From an uncultured Eubacterium sp. (GTDB lineage Bacteria > Bacillota > Clostridia > Lachnospirales > Lachnospiraceae), in NCBI GenBank assembly GCA_910584245.1, contig CAJTZF010000009.1, positions 1-64,000 of the forward strand: a DNA stretch of 64,000 bases. The letters are read 5' to 3'. The translations under genes were made by a program, and so were the position numbers. Position 1 is the first letter of the stretch. Each line of letters starts with the position of its first letter. The notes beneath the pieces were generated by a model. That model made no database searches, was not told the DNA's origin, and saw only the letters and a program-made list of their open reading frames with translations. Below are positions 1 to 9,564 of this stretch, in pieces.

Positions 1-1837
1 ACGGACGTTCGCTTGGATTTGACGACTCCTCTGGCTTTGGTGTCTCTTCTGCTCCTGCGGACGGCTCTGGCATCTCCGACGGAGGTTGACCCGGCTCCCG
101 CGATTCTTCCGGTTCCGGCGTCTCTTCTGCTCCCACAGAAGGCTCTGGCGTCTCCGACGGACGTTCACTCGGCGTCGGTGTCGGCGGCACTACCACCTGG
201 TCTGGATCAACAGAAACCGTGCATGTGGCCACAGCTTTCCCCGCTGCCGATTTCGCATGGATCACCGCAGTCCCCTTCCCCATTGCAGCAATACGGATTC
301 TCTCTCCCGCCTCGGCTTTCACATACGGTGTCTTCACGACTGCCACCTTTTCATTGGATGAATAAAAAGTGATATAATCATCGCTGCTATCTGTTGCCGA
401 AGCAATCGTTATTTCTTGTTCCGTTTGCATCTCCGTGTCAATCGTTATCGCCTCGTCGGAAAGCGAAAAGGCATTCGCAGGCGCAGCCGCATGAAAGCTC
501 TCCGCCTTATCCGCATACAGGACCATACCGTAATCTTCAACTGGAGTATACGAATAGCCGCCGGTAACTCCCAGTGCAGTAACGACTGTGCGAAGCACAT
601 TCACATCAGGCAGCATGAAAAAACAGGTTTCACCGGGCGCCAATACACGGGCCACTTTTAAAAACGTCCTGGCAGACAGTGCATCCGTCACCACACCACT
701 AGGGGCATAAGCGCCATATCTCACATAATAAGTATAATCCATATCATTTCCGATCACAGGCAAAGCATATTGCCAGTTCATACCTGTGCCGTCTGTATCT
801 ACCGTATGTCTTTTCTCAAATACATCCTTTGGCATCGCAAAATAGCTATAATAGTTTTCAACGAGAACTTCCTCTTTGCCTCCCCGATCGTCCCATGTCA
901 CGTCCATATAATAGTAAGTGCGCCCGCCGTCGAAGGAAACCGCATTCCACGCGTGCCCACCTCCATTACCAGTGCCAGTTATGTAAATATTGGGAATATC
1001 TAAAATATTTAAAAGGAATGAAAAGGCTTTTGAATATCCCTCGCAGACAACCTCGCGGTAGCGGCTGTCAAAAACTCCAATTACACTGTGCGCCCAATCC
1101 TCATCCACGGGTGTCGTGCCATCGGCCTGATAAGCATAATTAACGGAATAAATAAGCTTATCGTAGAGGATCCTCACCTTTTCATACGTGTCATCCACCC
1201 CTTCCACGGCGTCCAAATACTGCTGAACCCCATTTTCAATGACCGTATTCATTTCTTTTACCGAAGCCACACTATTTTCATATGCTTCCGCAACAAGCGG
1301 CATAAACTGTCCCTCGGATGCCCCATAGGAAAAAGAAAAACCCCTCAGCCAGAACAGCCACGGATGGTCCGCACGAAAGGCAACCCATATATGTGCGAGC
1401 TGCTCCTCACCCAGTTCGGATAACAGGTAACTCACCTTAAAAGGCGTATATCCATAAGTGACTTTCGTAAACTCCGCTGTTTCTGAGCGGAGAAAATTTT
1501 GCAGGGATACTTCCAGCGATGTATAAAGCTCCTGCTGGCTGGCAGACAGGCTCTCATAGCCATAATTGCCGTTACCCGAATCAAAAATGCTTGAGGAACG
1601 TCGAAACAATGTAATCTGGTTTTCGTACGACGGAACCTGCTCCGCCTCTTCCCCTGCCACTTCATATACGTCTACTTCCTGCAATCCCCCCGTCGGATAC
1701 TCCGGCTCCCGGATCTGTGCCACCTGCACTGCTTGCGCTGCCGGCTCTTGCCCCGGCAGGCCGATGATCGACAAGGACATAGCCACACACACAATAAGCG
1801 CCATGCGTACCCGCATCTGCTTCTTCCATAATTTCAA
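1..1837 (-). CDS. Secreted transglutaminase-like protein with Ig-like domain, C-terminus cut by window edge
   Basis: An open frame runs off the left edge without a stop, so the C-terminus is missing. The chosen start is TTG at 1837: GAGGG lies 6 bases upstream, and the start gives a basic n-region (MKLWKKQMRVR) followed by a hydrophobic stretch, a classical signal peptide. The middle carries a transglutaminase-like papain-fold triad: Cys in VVCEGYSKAF, His in GGGHAWNAV, Asp in YYMDVTWDD. A bacterial Ig-like (Big_2 type) domain follows (YITFYSSNEKVAVVK, then MGKGTAVIHAKS), then a Pro/Glu/Thr-rich linker with imperfect repeats (PSETPEPS, PSEMPEPS). These proteins are exported and thought to act as cell-wall or surface proteases or cross-linkers; the substrate cannot be told here. 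It lies 18 bases after the S1-protein gene and is probably co-transcribed with it. Confidence 0.85.
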   Translation of the reverse strand, partial: MKLWKKQMRVRMALIVCVAMSLSIIGLPGQEPAAQAVQVAQIREPEYPTGGLQEVDVYEVAGEEAEQVPSYENQITLFRRSSSIFDSGNGNYGYESLSASQQELYTSLEVSLQNFLRSETAEFTKVTYGYTPFKVSYLLSELGEEQLAHIWVAFRADHPWLFWLRGFSFSYGASEGQFMPLVAEAYENSVASVKEMNTVIENGVQQYLDAVEGVDDTYEKVRILYDKLIYSVNYAYQADGTTPVDEDWAHSVIGVFDSRYREVVCEGYSKAFSFLLNILDIPNIYITGTGNGGGHAWNAVSFDGGRTYYYMDVTWDDRGGKEEVLVENYYSYFAMPKDVFEKRHTVDTDGTGMNWQYALPVIGNDMDYTYYVRYGAYAPSGVVTDALSARTFLKVARVLAPGETCFFMLPDVNVLRTVVTALGVTGGYSYTPVEDYGMVLYADKAESFHAAAPANAFSLSDEAITIDTEMQTEQEITIASATDSSDDYITFYSSNEKVAVVKTPYVKAEAGERIRIAAMGKGTAVIHAKSAAGKAVATCTVSVDPDQVVVPPTPTPSERPSETPEPSVGAEETPEPEESREPGQPPSEMPEPSAGAEETPKPEESSNPSERP

Positions 1838-1855
1838 TTTTATCCCTCACTTTCT

Positions 1856-2791
1856 CTATTCATCAATATGAATCCCCTTTAAAAGTCCTGCCAACGACGT
1901 CGTCGCTTCCTCATCCGTATATTCCAAGGAAACCTCTTCGTCGGATGCGCCCATGCTCTGCCCCATCTCCGGCGCGATATCCTCCGCCTGCTTCATGCTC
2001 AGGCGGATTTTCCCCTCCGCGACGTCCAGTACCTTGACTTTTACCTTCATGCCGAGATGCACAACCTCCTTCGGCGATTTCAAAAATTTATTGCAAATCT
2101 GCGAAATATGAACAAGTCCTGTCAAATCATCCCCGATTTCCACAAAACAGCCATACGATTCGATTCTCGTAATGGTTCCTTCTGTGATAAACCCTTTCTG
2201 CAACGCATTCAATTTTGCCTCGTGGACCTTTGCCGCTTCCTCCTTGGCCACATCTTTGGCCGAAAGCACCAGCTTACCGGCCTCCTCGTCCACTGTTATC
2301 ACACGCGCCTTCACCATTTTCCCCACATAGTTTTCCAGCTCACTCTCCTCCACATAGTGAAGCGCCAGCTGCGACGCTGGTATGAATCCACGGATTCCCT
2401 CTACATATGCCACCACACCTGCATTCACTGTATTTTTTACTCTCACCTCATACACAGTGCGATCTTGCAGCGCACTGCGCAGGGCTTCCCAGCTCTCCGT
2501 CTCCTTCGCCCGCTTCCATGAAAGAACCGTCCTTCCCATTTCGTCCTCATATAATACCATAGCATTTAAAACATCTCCCACGCGGATTTCATCCATCGCA
2601 CGAAAATCCGGGTCATCGCTGTACTCCCCTGCCGGAATGACTCCCTGGGAAAAAGACTGCAGGTCAAGGACGATTTCTTCTTCCTCCACTGCCACCACTG
2701 TACCCTGAATAATATCCCCTTCGTTGAACATCACAAAGGAAGCATTGATTTCATCCTCAAAATCGGCCATTGTCTTCTTTTCTTCACTCAT
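1856..2791 (-). CDS. S1 RNA-binding domain protein (ribosomal protein S1-like)
   Basis: A 311-residue protein with three S1 OB-fold repeats: about residues 20-90 (GDIIQGTVVAVEEEEIVLDL), 110-180 (VKNTVNAGVVAYVEGIRGFI, ASQLALHYV) and 195-265 (GTITRIESYGCFVEIGDDL, GLVHISQI). It probably binds single-stranded RNA at the ribosome. Low-GC Gram-positives often have such shorter S1 homologues instead of the six-repeat S1. The start at 2791 was chosen because AAGGAGG lies just upstream; a longer frame to 2833 would run into rsmA. It sits 16 bases after rsmA in the same direction. Confidence 0.85.
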   Translation of the reverse strand: MSEEKKTMADFEDEINASFVMFNEGDIIQGTVVAVEEEEIVLDLQSFSQGVIPAGEYSDDPDFRAMDEIRVGDVLNAMVLYEDEMGRTVLSWKRAKETESWEALRSALQDRTVYEVRVKNTVNAGVVAYVEGIRGFIPASQLALHYVEESELENYVGKMVKARVITVDEEAGKLVLSAKDVAKEEAAKVHEAKLNALQKGFITEGTITRIESYGCFVEIGDDLTGLVHISQICNKFLKSPKEVVHLGMKVKVKVLDVAEGKIRLSMKQAEDIAPEMGQSMGASDEEVSLEYTDEEATTSLAGLLKGIHIDE

Positions 2792-2807
2792 TTCGTTGCC
2801 ATCCTCC

Positions 2808-3695
2808 TTATATATCCTCTTTTGATCGTACACGCATTTGGCTCATAACATCTGCCAGCCTCGCAAATTCCGGAAGTCCAAGCTTTTCACCTCGGATATT
2901 GCTGTCAAATCCTGCCCTGCCGATCGCCTCTGCTGCCTCCGCCTTGGAAAAAGGAAGCTCACTGCTGTTCGCAATGCCGTTTTGCAGCGTCTTTCTCCGC
3001 TGGTTAAAGGACGCGCGGATCAGACGGAACAACAGCTTCTCATCCTCTACTTCAACCGGCGCATGGGTTCTGCAATCCAGCCTCACCACAGCGCTGCCCA
3101 CATTAGGACGCGGTATAAAGCAATTCGGCGGCACAAATGCAGCAATATAAGGCTCGGCATAATACTGTACTGCCAAGGATAACGCCCCACAATCTTTCGT
3201 GCCCGGCTCTGCCCGCATCCGGTCGGCAACCTCCTTTTGTACCATTACTGTCACATTCGCAAGGGGAACACGGCTCTCAAACAGTTCCATAATAATCGGT
3301 GTTGTAATATAGTACGGCAGGTTTGCCACCACCTTGATCCGGTTGCCCCCGTTGTACGTATCCGCGATATGCTGGATATCCTGTTTTAAAATATCTCCTT
3401 GAAGAACCTCCACATTAGTATATGGGGAAAGCGTATCCCGCAAAACCGGAATGAGGTTTTTATCAATTTCGACCGCCAGAACCTGCCTGGAGCGCTCACA
3501 CAAATATTGCGTAAGCGTACCGATTCCGGGCCCTATTTCCAGCACAAAATCCTCTTCCGTCACCTGGGCGGCATCGACGATTTTATCCAGCACATGGGGA
3601 TCGATCAAGAAATTTTGTCCAAATTTTTTCTTAAATTGAAACTGGTGTTTTTGTAAGACCTGGATGGTCTCCTTTGGATTGCTGAGTTTTTCCAT
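2808..3695 (-). CDS. rsmA: 16S rRNA dimethyladenosine transferase
   Basis: A 295-residue Rossmann-fold methyltransferase, full length for the family. It uses S-adenosylmethionine to dimethylate two adjacent adenines in the 3'-terminal helix of 16S rRNA (A1518/A1519 in E. coli numbering) during late 30S maturation. Visible motifs are KKFGQNFLIDPHVLDKI at the N-terminus, the SAM-binding VLEIGPGIGTLTQ and the catalytic NLPYYITTPI. The start has AAAGGAATGAG upstream and follows the tatD stop by a single base, so the two are translationally linked. Confidence 0.96.
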   Translation of the reverse strand: MEKLSNPKETIQVLQKHQFQFKKKFGQNFLIDPHVLDKIVDAAQVTEEDFVLEIGPGIGTLTQYLCERSRQVLAVEIDKNLIPVLRDTLSPYTNVEVLQGDILKQDIQHIADTYNGGNRIKVVANLPYYITTPIIMELFESRVPLANVTVMVQKEVADRMRAEPGTKDCGALSLAVQYYAEPYIAAFVPPNCFIPRPNVGSAVVRLDCRTHAPVEVEDEKLLFRLIRASFNQRRKTLQNGIANSSELPFSKAEAAEAIGRAGFDSNIRGEKLGLPEFARLADVMSQMRVRSKEDI

Positions 3696-3696
3696 C

Positions 3697-4473
3697 TCAT
3701 TCCTTTCCTAATAAGCGGTATAGCTTCTTCGCATTCTGCTCTGTAACCCGTATGACGTCTTCCCGCGCCATCCCCTTTATACGGGCAATCTCGTCAACAA
3801 CGCGGTCCAGCTTCGTGGAGTCGTTGCGGCTGCCCCTCTCCGGTTCAGGCGAAAGATAGGGACAATCGGTCTCCAGAACGATGGATTCCAGCGGCAGAGC
3901 CTCCACGGTTTCCTTGAGCCTCCTGCCGTTCTTAAATGTAATCACTCCGCCCACACCGATGAACAAACCCATCCTCACATATTCCTCCGCCATCTCTTTG
4001 GAGTAGGAATAACAGTGAATGACGCCGCCGCATTCGAAGGCCTCCGTGTCGCATATAATTTTCATTGTATCCTCTGCCGCTTCACGGCTGTGATAAATAA
4101 TGGGCAGGTTTACCTCTTTCGCAAGGGCTATTTGCCTTTTAAACCATATTTTCTGAACACCCGGAGCCGGCTTCTTCCAGTGATAGTCCAGTCCGATTTC
4201 ACCGATGGCTACTACCTTTTCATCCCGGGAATGGGCGCGCAGCCAGTCTATATCCGCATCTGCCAGTCCCCCGGTCTCAGTCGGATGTACTCCGATCGCG
4301 GCATATACCACCTTATGCGCACCCGCCAGCGCCAATGCCTCCTTACTCGTAGCAATATCCGCCCCTACCGTAACTACGGAGCCAATCCCTTTGTCCCCAA
4401 AGCTTGAAATAAGTTCTTCTCTGTCCTCGTCAAATGCCTTATCATCATAATGGCTGTGTGTATCAAAAATCAT
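3697..4473 (-). CDS. tatD: TatD-family metal-dependent hydrolase (DNase)
   Basis: A TIM-barrel metallohydrolase of 258 residues, the normal family size. N-terminal FDTHSHYDD gives the metal-binding HxH. Further ligands are in IGEIGLDYHW, PIIYHSREA, GVIHCYSY and LETDCPYLSP. TatD proteins are 3'-5' exonucleases acting in DNA repair or quality control. The start at 4473 gives the standard N-terminus and clears the end of metG by 19 bases; a longer frame would overlap metG. The operon reads metG-tatD-rsmA, a common order in Firmicutes. Confidence 0.93.
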   Translation of the reverse strand: MIFDTHSHYDDKAFDEDREELISSFGDKGIGSVVTVGADIATSKEALALAGAHKVVYAAIGVHPTETGGLADADIDWLRAHSRDEKVVAIGEIGLDYHWKKPAPGVQKIWFKRQIALAKEVNLPIIYHSREAAEDTMKIICDTEAFECGGVIHCYSYSKEMAEEYVRMGLFIGVGGVITFKNGRRLKETVEALPLESIVLETDCPYLSPEPERGSRNDSTKLDRVVDEIARIKGMAREDVIRVTEQNAKKLYRLLGKE

Positions 4474-4492
4474 CGTAATCCATTCCTTTACA

Positions 4493-6469
4493 TCAGCATA
4501 TTTCCGCACCCGCCGGCATATTCTTGTCCGGTACGAGAAGCGCAAGCTTTCCATCCGCATCCTCTGCGCACAATAGCATTCCCTCGGAAACCACTCCGGC
4601 AAGCTTAGCCGGTTTGAGATTTACAAGCACCATAACCTTCTTGCCCACCATCTCTTTCACCGAATAGTGAGCCTTAATGCCAGAAACAATTTGCTTTACC
4701 TCACTTCCGATCCGCACCTGCGAGCACAGAAGCTTTCTTGAATTCTCCACCTCTTCGCAGGCGATAATTTCACCAACCTGGAACTGCATTTTCATAAAAT
4801 CATCAAATGTGATCTGTTCTTTATGTTCGATATCAATGACATCCTTCGGCAAATCTACTACCGCATCTCCTAGCATATCGTCATCCGGATCTGCTTTCGC
4901 TGCTTCCTTCTCCTGTATCTTTTTCATAAATTCCCCGACCTCTATCCGGGCAAAGAGAATCTCCGGTTTTTCAACAACCTTCGTCCCGGATTTATAATCT
5001 CCCGCCTTTAAGTCTGACAAATCCCCTTTCTCCGCACCGATCTGGGAAAGGATTTTCTCCGCCGTCCCAGGCATAAAGGAATCTAGAAGCGAAGCTCCGA
5101 CGCGTATGCCGTCCATCAGATGATACAGAACGGCAGACAAACGCGGTTTTGCCGCCTCGTCCTTGGCGAGCGCCCACGGCATCGTTTCATCAATATATTT
5201 ATTACAGCGCTTAAACAAAGTAAAAATCTCCGAAATAGCATCTGCCACGCGGAGCCTCTGCATCTTTTCTTCCACCTTGCCTGCCGCTGCGTTTACCACT
5301 TCCCGGAGTTCATCGTCAACCGGCTCGCTTACACCCGTATCCGTCACAACTCCGTCGAAATATTTATTTGACATTGAAATTGTACGGTTCACTAAATTCC
5401 CAAGCGTATTGGCAAGGTCCGAATTCATGCGCTCTACCATAAGCTCCCACGTCACGACCCCGTCGTTTTCATATGGCATCTCATGCAACACAAAGTAACG
5501 GACCGCGTCCACGCCAAATTCCTCGACTAAATCGTCGGCATAGAGGACATTTCCCTTACTTTTGCTCATCTTACCATCGCCCTGCAACAGCCACGGGTGC
5601 CCAAAAATCTGTTTCGGGAGCGGCAAATCCAGCGCCATAAGAATAATAGGCCAGTATATCGTATGAAAACGGAGAATATCCTTTCCAATAAGATGAAGGT
5701 CAGCCGGCCAGAATTTTTCAAACATGGCGTCACTGCTGCCATCCCCGTCATAACCGAGTCCCGTAATGTAGTTGCTGAGGGCATCCACCCACACGTAAAC
5801 GATATGTCCCGGGTCAAAATCCACCGGTATACCCCATTGAAAACTCGTGCGCGACACACACAAATCCTGAAGTCCCGGCAGGAGAAAATTGTTCATCATC
5901 TCATTTTTACGCGATTCCGGCTGGATAAATTCCGGATGGGTCTTGATATGTTCAATCAACTGGTCCTGATATTTACTGAGTTTGAGGAAGTACGCCTCCT
6001 CTTTCGCCGGCTCGCACTCCCTTCCGCAGTCAGGACACTTGCCGTCCACCAGTTGTGTCGGTGTAAAAAAGGATTCGCACGGCGTACAGTACATTCCCTC
6101 ATAATTTCCTTTATAGATATCGCCCTTTTCATAGAGCTTCTTAAATATTTTCTGCACCTGCCGTTCATGGTCCTCATCGGTCGTCCGGATAAACTTGTCA
6201 TAAGACGTATCCATCAAATCCCAGATCCGGTTGATTTCCTTTGAGACATTGTCCACATATTCTTTCGGTGTAATACCCGCCTCATCCGCTTTTAATTCGA
6301 TCTTCTGTCCATGCTCATCCGTTCCCGTCTGAAACCTTACATCATACCCCTGGCTTCTTTTATATCTCGCAATGGCATCGGCAAGCACGATCTCATACGT
6401 GTTTCCAATATGTGGTTTGCCTGAAGTATAGGCAATGGCCGTTGTTAAATAATATGGTTTTCCTGCCAT
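4493..6469 (-). CDS. metG: Methionyl-tRNA synthetase with C-terminal tRNA-binding domain
   Basis: A 658-residue class I aminoacyl-tRNA synthetase charging tRNA-Met. The HIGH-like motif is in YTSGKPHIGNTYEIV and the KMSKS signature is in GDGKMSKSKGNVLYADD. A zinc-binding insertion carries paired cysteines (CTPCESFF, then CPDCGREC). The anticodon-binding helical domain follows, and the last 110 residues or so form an EMAP/Trbp111-like OB fold (MQFQVGEIIACEEVENSRKL) used for dimerisation and tRNA binding. CGGAGGAAATAATTT precedes the start. Confidence 0.97.
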   Translation of the reverse strand: MAGKPYYLTTAIAYTSGKPHIGNTYEIVLADAIARYKRSQGYDVRFQTGTDEHGQKIELKADEAGITPKEYVDNVSKEINRIWDLMDTSYDKFIRTTDEDHERQVQKIFKKLYEKGDIYKGNYEGMYCTPCESFFTPTQLVDGKCPDCGRECEPAKEEAYFLKLSKYQDQLIEHIKTHPEFIQPESRKNEMMNNFLLPGLQDLCVSRTSFQWGIPVDFDPGHIVYVWVDALSNYITGLGYDGDGSSDAMFEKFWPADLHLIGKDILRFHTIYWPIILMALDLPLPKQIFGHPWLLQGDGKMSKSKGNVLYADDLVEEFGVDAVRYFVLHEMPYENDGVVTWELMVERMNSDLANTLGNLVNRTISMSNKYFDGVVTDTGVSEPVDDELREVVNAAAGKVEEKMQRLRVADAISEIFTLFKRCNKYIDETMPWALAKDEAAKPRLSAVLYHLMDGIRVGASLLDSFMPGTAEKILSQIGAEKGDLSDLKAGDYKSGTKVVEKPEILFARIEVGEFMKKIQEKEAAKADPDDDMLGDAVVDLPKDVIDIEHKEQITFDDFMKMQFQVGEIIACEEVENSRKLLCSQVRIGSEVKQIVSGIKAHYSVKEMVGKKVMVLVNLKPAKLAGVVSEGMLLCAEDADGKLALLVPDKNMPAGAEIC

Positions 6470-6552
6470 AAATTATTTCCTCCGTTCTATCTTTCTGTTC
6501 CAGCAGCAAAGTTTGGTTTTATCCTTTATTTTAGTGGCAAAAGGAGCAATTG

Positions 6553-7419
6553 TCAATACTCTGCCTTTTGAAGGCGGGCAATTTCTTCCTTATATGGCGG
6601 ATAAGATTTTTTCGGATCCTCCTCATCTTTAATGTACGGAGTTTCCAAAATCTTAGGAACGTCCCGAAACCGCTCGTCGGACACCACTTTAAGCAAGGTA
6701 TCGAATCCAATGCTTCCCTTCCCGATATTTTCGTGGCGGTCCTTATGCGCGCCCAGCGGATTTTTGCTGTCGTTAATGTGGAACACCGCAATCTGGTCCA
6801 GGCCGATGACCTCGTCAAACTTCTGCATCACACCCTCATAGTCATTGACAAGATCATATCCCGCATCGTTTACATGGCACGTATCAAAACACACCCGAAG
6901 CTTTTCCGGATACTTCACCCCGTCGTATATGGCCCTCAATTCCTCAAATGTCCTGCCAATCTCACTCCCTTTTCCGGCCATCGTCTCAAGCGCAATATGG
7001 ACGGGCATATCCGCCGTCATCACCATATCAAGCCCTTTGACAATCTGTGCAATTCCAGCCTCCTCGCCGGCGCCCACATGGGAGCCCGGATGCAGCACAA
7101 GCACGCTCGCCCCCATCGCCGCTGTACGCTTTATCTCAATACCTAAAAATTCCACGGCAATATCAAATGTTTCCTGCTTAACCGTATTGGCAAGATTAAT
7201 AATATAAGGGGCATGTACAACAAAGGTCTTAATCCCATTTTCCTCCATGCACTTTTTTGCCGCCTCAATATTAAGCTCCTCCACCTTTTTCCGCCTCGTA
7301 TTTTGAGGCGCCCCTGTATAAACCATAAATGTATTAGCTCCATAAGACAATGCCTCCTTCACCGAATTCAGCATCATATCTTTTCCGCTCATTCCCACAT
7401 GGGAACCTAATAAGTACAT
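6553..7419 (-). CDS. nfo: Endonuclease IV (AP endonuclease)
   Basis: A 288-residue TIM-barrel enzyme that cuts the phosphodiester bond 5' of abasic sites in base-excision repair, using a zinc cluster. Family signatures are visible: LGSHVGMSGKDM at the N-terminus, VLHPGSHVG, IALETMAGKGSEIG, VCFDTCHVNDAGYD and FHINDSKNPLGAHKDRHENI. The start at 7419 was chosen for the GGAGG upstream and because it gives the standard N-terminus; the longer frame runs into the acetyltransferase gene. It lies 83 bases before metG. Confidence 0.96.
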   Translation of the reverse strand: MYLLGSHVGMSGKDMMLNSVKEALSYGANTFMVYTGAPQNTRRKKVEELNIEAAKKCMEENGIKTFVVHAPYIINLANTVKQETFDIAVEFLGIEIKRTAAMGASVLVLHPGSHVGAGEEAGIAQIVKGLDMVMTADMPVHIALETMAGKGSEIGRTFEELRAIYDGVKYPEKLRVCFDTCHVNDAGYDLVNDYEGVMQKFDEVIGLDQIAVFHINDSKNPLGAHKDRHENIGKGSIGFDTLLKVVSDERFRDVPKILETPYIKDEEDPKKSYPPYKEEIARLQKAEY

Positions 7420-7451
7420 TTTTTGTCCTCCTTCACATTCACAATATGGAA

Positions 7452-7982
7452 TCATTCGTTCGAAATCCAATATCTCTGGATTATCTCATCATAATGGTCA
7501 CTGTAGAACTCGTTCTCCAGCAGGCCGCCGCACTTTTTTATGACCCGTGCCGACGCGGCGTTGCTCTTATCACACACGGCCAGCACCCGGTCCAGGCCAA
7601 TCAGCTGGCAGAGCCAAAGCGCCTGTTCTAGCATTTGGGTAGCATACCCTTTTCCCCGTTCCGACGGACGAATGCTGTAACCAATATGTCCTCCCTCGCG
7701 ATACAGCGATTCATTGAGGCCATGACGAATATTTACCATACCGATAATCTGGTCGTCACTTTCCCTCACCCAAAAATATGTGGACGCTTTCACCTGTCCG
7801 GGTGCGATCTGTTTATCATCACATTTTCTCTCCAAAAAGGCCAGCCATGCATCATACCCTTCACTATCCAGATACTTATCCAGCGAACCGGCCCCATTTA
7901 TATCCGAATTGGCATCTAGAAACTCCCGGATATACTCCCCTGCCTTCTCTTCGTATTGTTTACCTGGTTCAATAAATTTCAT
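7452..7982 (-). CDS. GNAT-family N-acetyltransferase
   Basis: A 176-residue protein of the acetyl-CoA-dependent GNAT fold. The central acetyl-CoA loop is visible as GYSIRPSERGKGYATQML, followed by the typical VCDKSNAASARVIKKCGG segment. The layout resembles the Rim-like or YjbC-like acetyltransferases common in Firmicutes. The acceptor cannot be inferred. It starts 2 bases after the M18 aminopeptidase stop, so it is likely co-transcribed with that gene. Confidence 0.88.
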   Translation of the reverse strand: MKFIEPGKQYEEKAGEYIREFLDANSDINGAGSLDKYLDSEGYDAWLAFLERKCDDKQIAPGQVKASTYFWVRESDDQIIGMVNIRHGLNESLYREGGHIGYSIRPSERGKGYATQMLEQALWLCQLIGLDRVLAVCDKSNAASARVIKKCGGLLENEFYSDHYDEIIQRYWISNE

Positions 7983-7984
7983 CT

Positions 7985-9307
7985 CTACTCCTCTGAAAAA
8001 AATTTTCTCACAGCCTGTTCAAGCGCCATCTGATCCGCTGCTGCCATCAGCTCTCTCGAGGAATGCATCGCAAGCACCGGCACTCCCATATCCACGATTC
8101 TCATTGGCACATATTTAGATGCGATCGCCCCCAGCGTTCCGCCCTGTGTCGCATCGGAGCGGCTCGCAAATTTCTGATAGGGAATACCGGCATGGTCCAT
8201 AAGCATAATAAGGCTTGCAATCGCCCTGCTGTCCGTCACATAATTCTGCGCCCCGGAGCGTTTAATGACAACGCCCTTTCCCAGCGGATTCTCATTTGTG
8301 GGGTCCGCCTTTTCCGGTTTGTTTGGATGGAATCCGTGGGCCACATCGAGAGAAAGTGCAAACCCATTCCGCATCGCTGTTCTCGCCGCCCCCGACGGCA
8401 CACCAAGCGAAACATACAGCTTTTCCAGTACTTCCGACAACAAAATGGAATCCGCCCCCTGTCTCGTCCTACTGCCAATCTCCTCATTATCAAAAAGCAG
8501 AATACCGCTGATGCCTGTCTCGCGCCCTACGTGACAAATCCCTTGCAGACACGCCTCCACCGATGTGATATTATCCAGACGGGGCGCCGAAATCATCTCT
8601 TCCCTCATGCCAAGCAAATCACCCGCATCACAATTGTACAAATAGAGCTCATAGTCTAAGAGCTCCGTCTCCTCCACCTGCAACCGCGCGGCAATCATTT
8701 TCCTAAAAAACGAATCCCCTATTTCATCCCCGCCGAGACAGGCGATGGGCGCCAGATCCGTCTGGCGGTTCAGCTCAACCCCTTTGTTTACCTCCTTATT
8801 CAGATGGATGGCAAGGTTCGGGATCGTAAACAACGGCTTTTTCAAATCTACAATACGTACATCCGGCTCAAAGACGCGGCCAGACTTTATAACGACCCGG
8901 CCCGCCACCGAAAGCGGCCGGTCAAGCCATGTATTCAAAATCGGCCCTCCGTAAACCTCCACATTCAATTTCCCATATCCATGTGATTTCATTTCCGGCT
9001 TGCTCTTTACATACAGGCACGGATGGTCGGTATGCGACGCCGCCAGCCGGAGCATCTGCCCGGGCTCCGCCGCCTGGCCGGAATCAAAACGGCTGCCGAT
9101 AAAAAAAGCGTATACGGTCGAATCATTGACATTGATAAAATAACTGCCGCCCGGCTTTACCTGCCAGTCCACATCCGAAAGCCCCAGTTCCCTAAAACCA
9201 TTTTCCTTTAGTGTTCGGATAGCCCCGGCCGCCGTCGTAAAACTGCACGTCGATACTGATATCCGGTTTAACAGCCGGTCGGCCGTCTGTGTCATCGTTT
9301 CCATCAT
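7985..9307 (-). CDS. M18-family aminopeptidase (ApeB-like)
   Basis: A 440-residue dizinc aminopeptidase, probably cytoplasmic and releasing N-terminal acidic or neutral residues from peptides. Metal ligands and active-site regions are visible: AASHTDHPCLYVKSKPE (His-Asp), LFDNEEIGSRTRQGADS (Glu-Glu), SLDVAHGFHPNKPEKAD (Asp) and MHSSRELMAAAD near the C-terminus (His). Length and motif order fit M18. GGAGG lies 9 bases before the chosen ATG. It is the first gene of the minus-strand run and borders the tail-module island. Confidence 0.92.
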   Translation of the reverse strand: MMETMTQTADRLLNRISVSTCSFTTAAGAIRTLKENGFRELGLSDVDWQVKPGGSYFINVNDSTVYAFFIGSRFDSGQAAEPGQMLRLAASHTDHPCLYVKSKPEMKSHGYGKLNVEVYGGPILNTWLDRPLSVAGRVVIKSGRVFEPDVRIVDLKKPLFTIPNLAIHLNKEVNKGVELNRQTDLAPIACLGGDEIGDSFFRKMIAARLQVEETELLDYELYLYNCDAGDLLGMREEMISAPRLDNITSVEACLQGICHVGRETGISGILLFDNEEIGSRTRQGADSILLSEVLEKLYVSLGVPSGAARTAMRNGFALSLDVAHGFHPNKPEKADPTNENPLGKGVVIKRSGAQNYVTDSRAIASLIMLMDHAGIPYQKFASRSDATQGGTLGAIASKYVPMRIVDMGVPVLAMHSSRELMAAADQMALEQAVRKFFSEE

Positions 9308-9564
9308 CCCTATAAACCTCCAAACGAACTTTTTTCTTGTTCTTTTTCATTAGTAGTATGTATGTATTATTGTAAATTATAAAAAAGTTTTTTACAAGAG
9401 TGAATAAAAAGATAATATCGGGCAATACTTTTTTATGTGCAAATGATAAAGTTAAAATACTTATCCTCCCCCCTTAGTATCTCCCCGGCGGCAAAGGCGT
9501 TGCCGGGGAGATTTTTTATCGTTCCGCCCGGACGCCAAGTATATATATCCTTTTATAAATATAG
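9308..9564. other. Boundary region between aminopeptidase gene and tail-module island
   Basis: This 257-base AT-rich stretch carries no convincing gene. It must hold the promoter of the minus-strand run, but no unambiguous -35/-10 pair stood out beyond a lone TATAAT-like box. A hairpin lies at 9480-9510. No tRNA, integrase gene or obvious attachment-site repeat was seen here or matching the right border. Confidence 0.4.
9480..9516 (+). terminator. GC-rich hairpin followed by T run
   Basis: CTCCCCGGC (from 9481) pairs with GCCGGGGAG (ending 9510), and ATTTTTTAT follows on the plus strand. By form this is a plus-strand terminator, yet both neighbouring genes run on the minus strand. It may insulate the island border, or be a relic of a lost plus-strand gene. 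Confidence 0.6.

Noticed and set aside
9192..9425. Minus-strand frame overlapping the M18 aminopeptidase start
   Set aside because: It is out of frame with a clearly conserved aminopeptidase N-terminus and has no recognisable family, so it is treated as chance.
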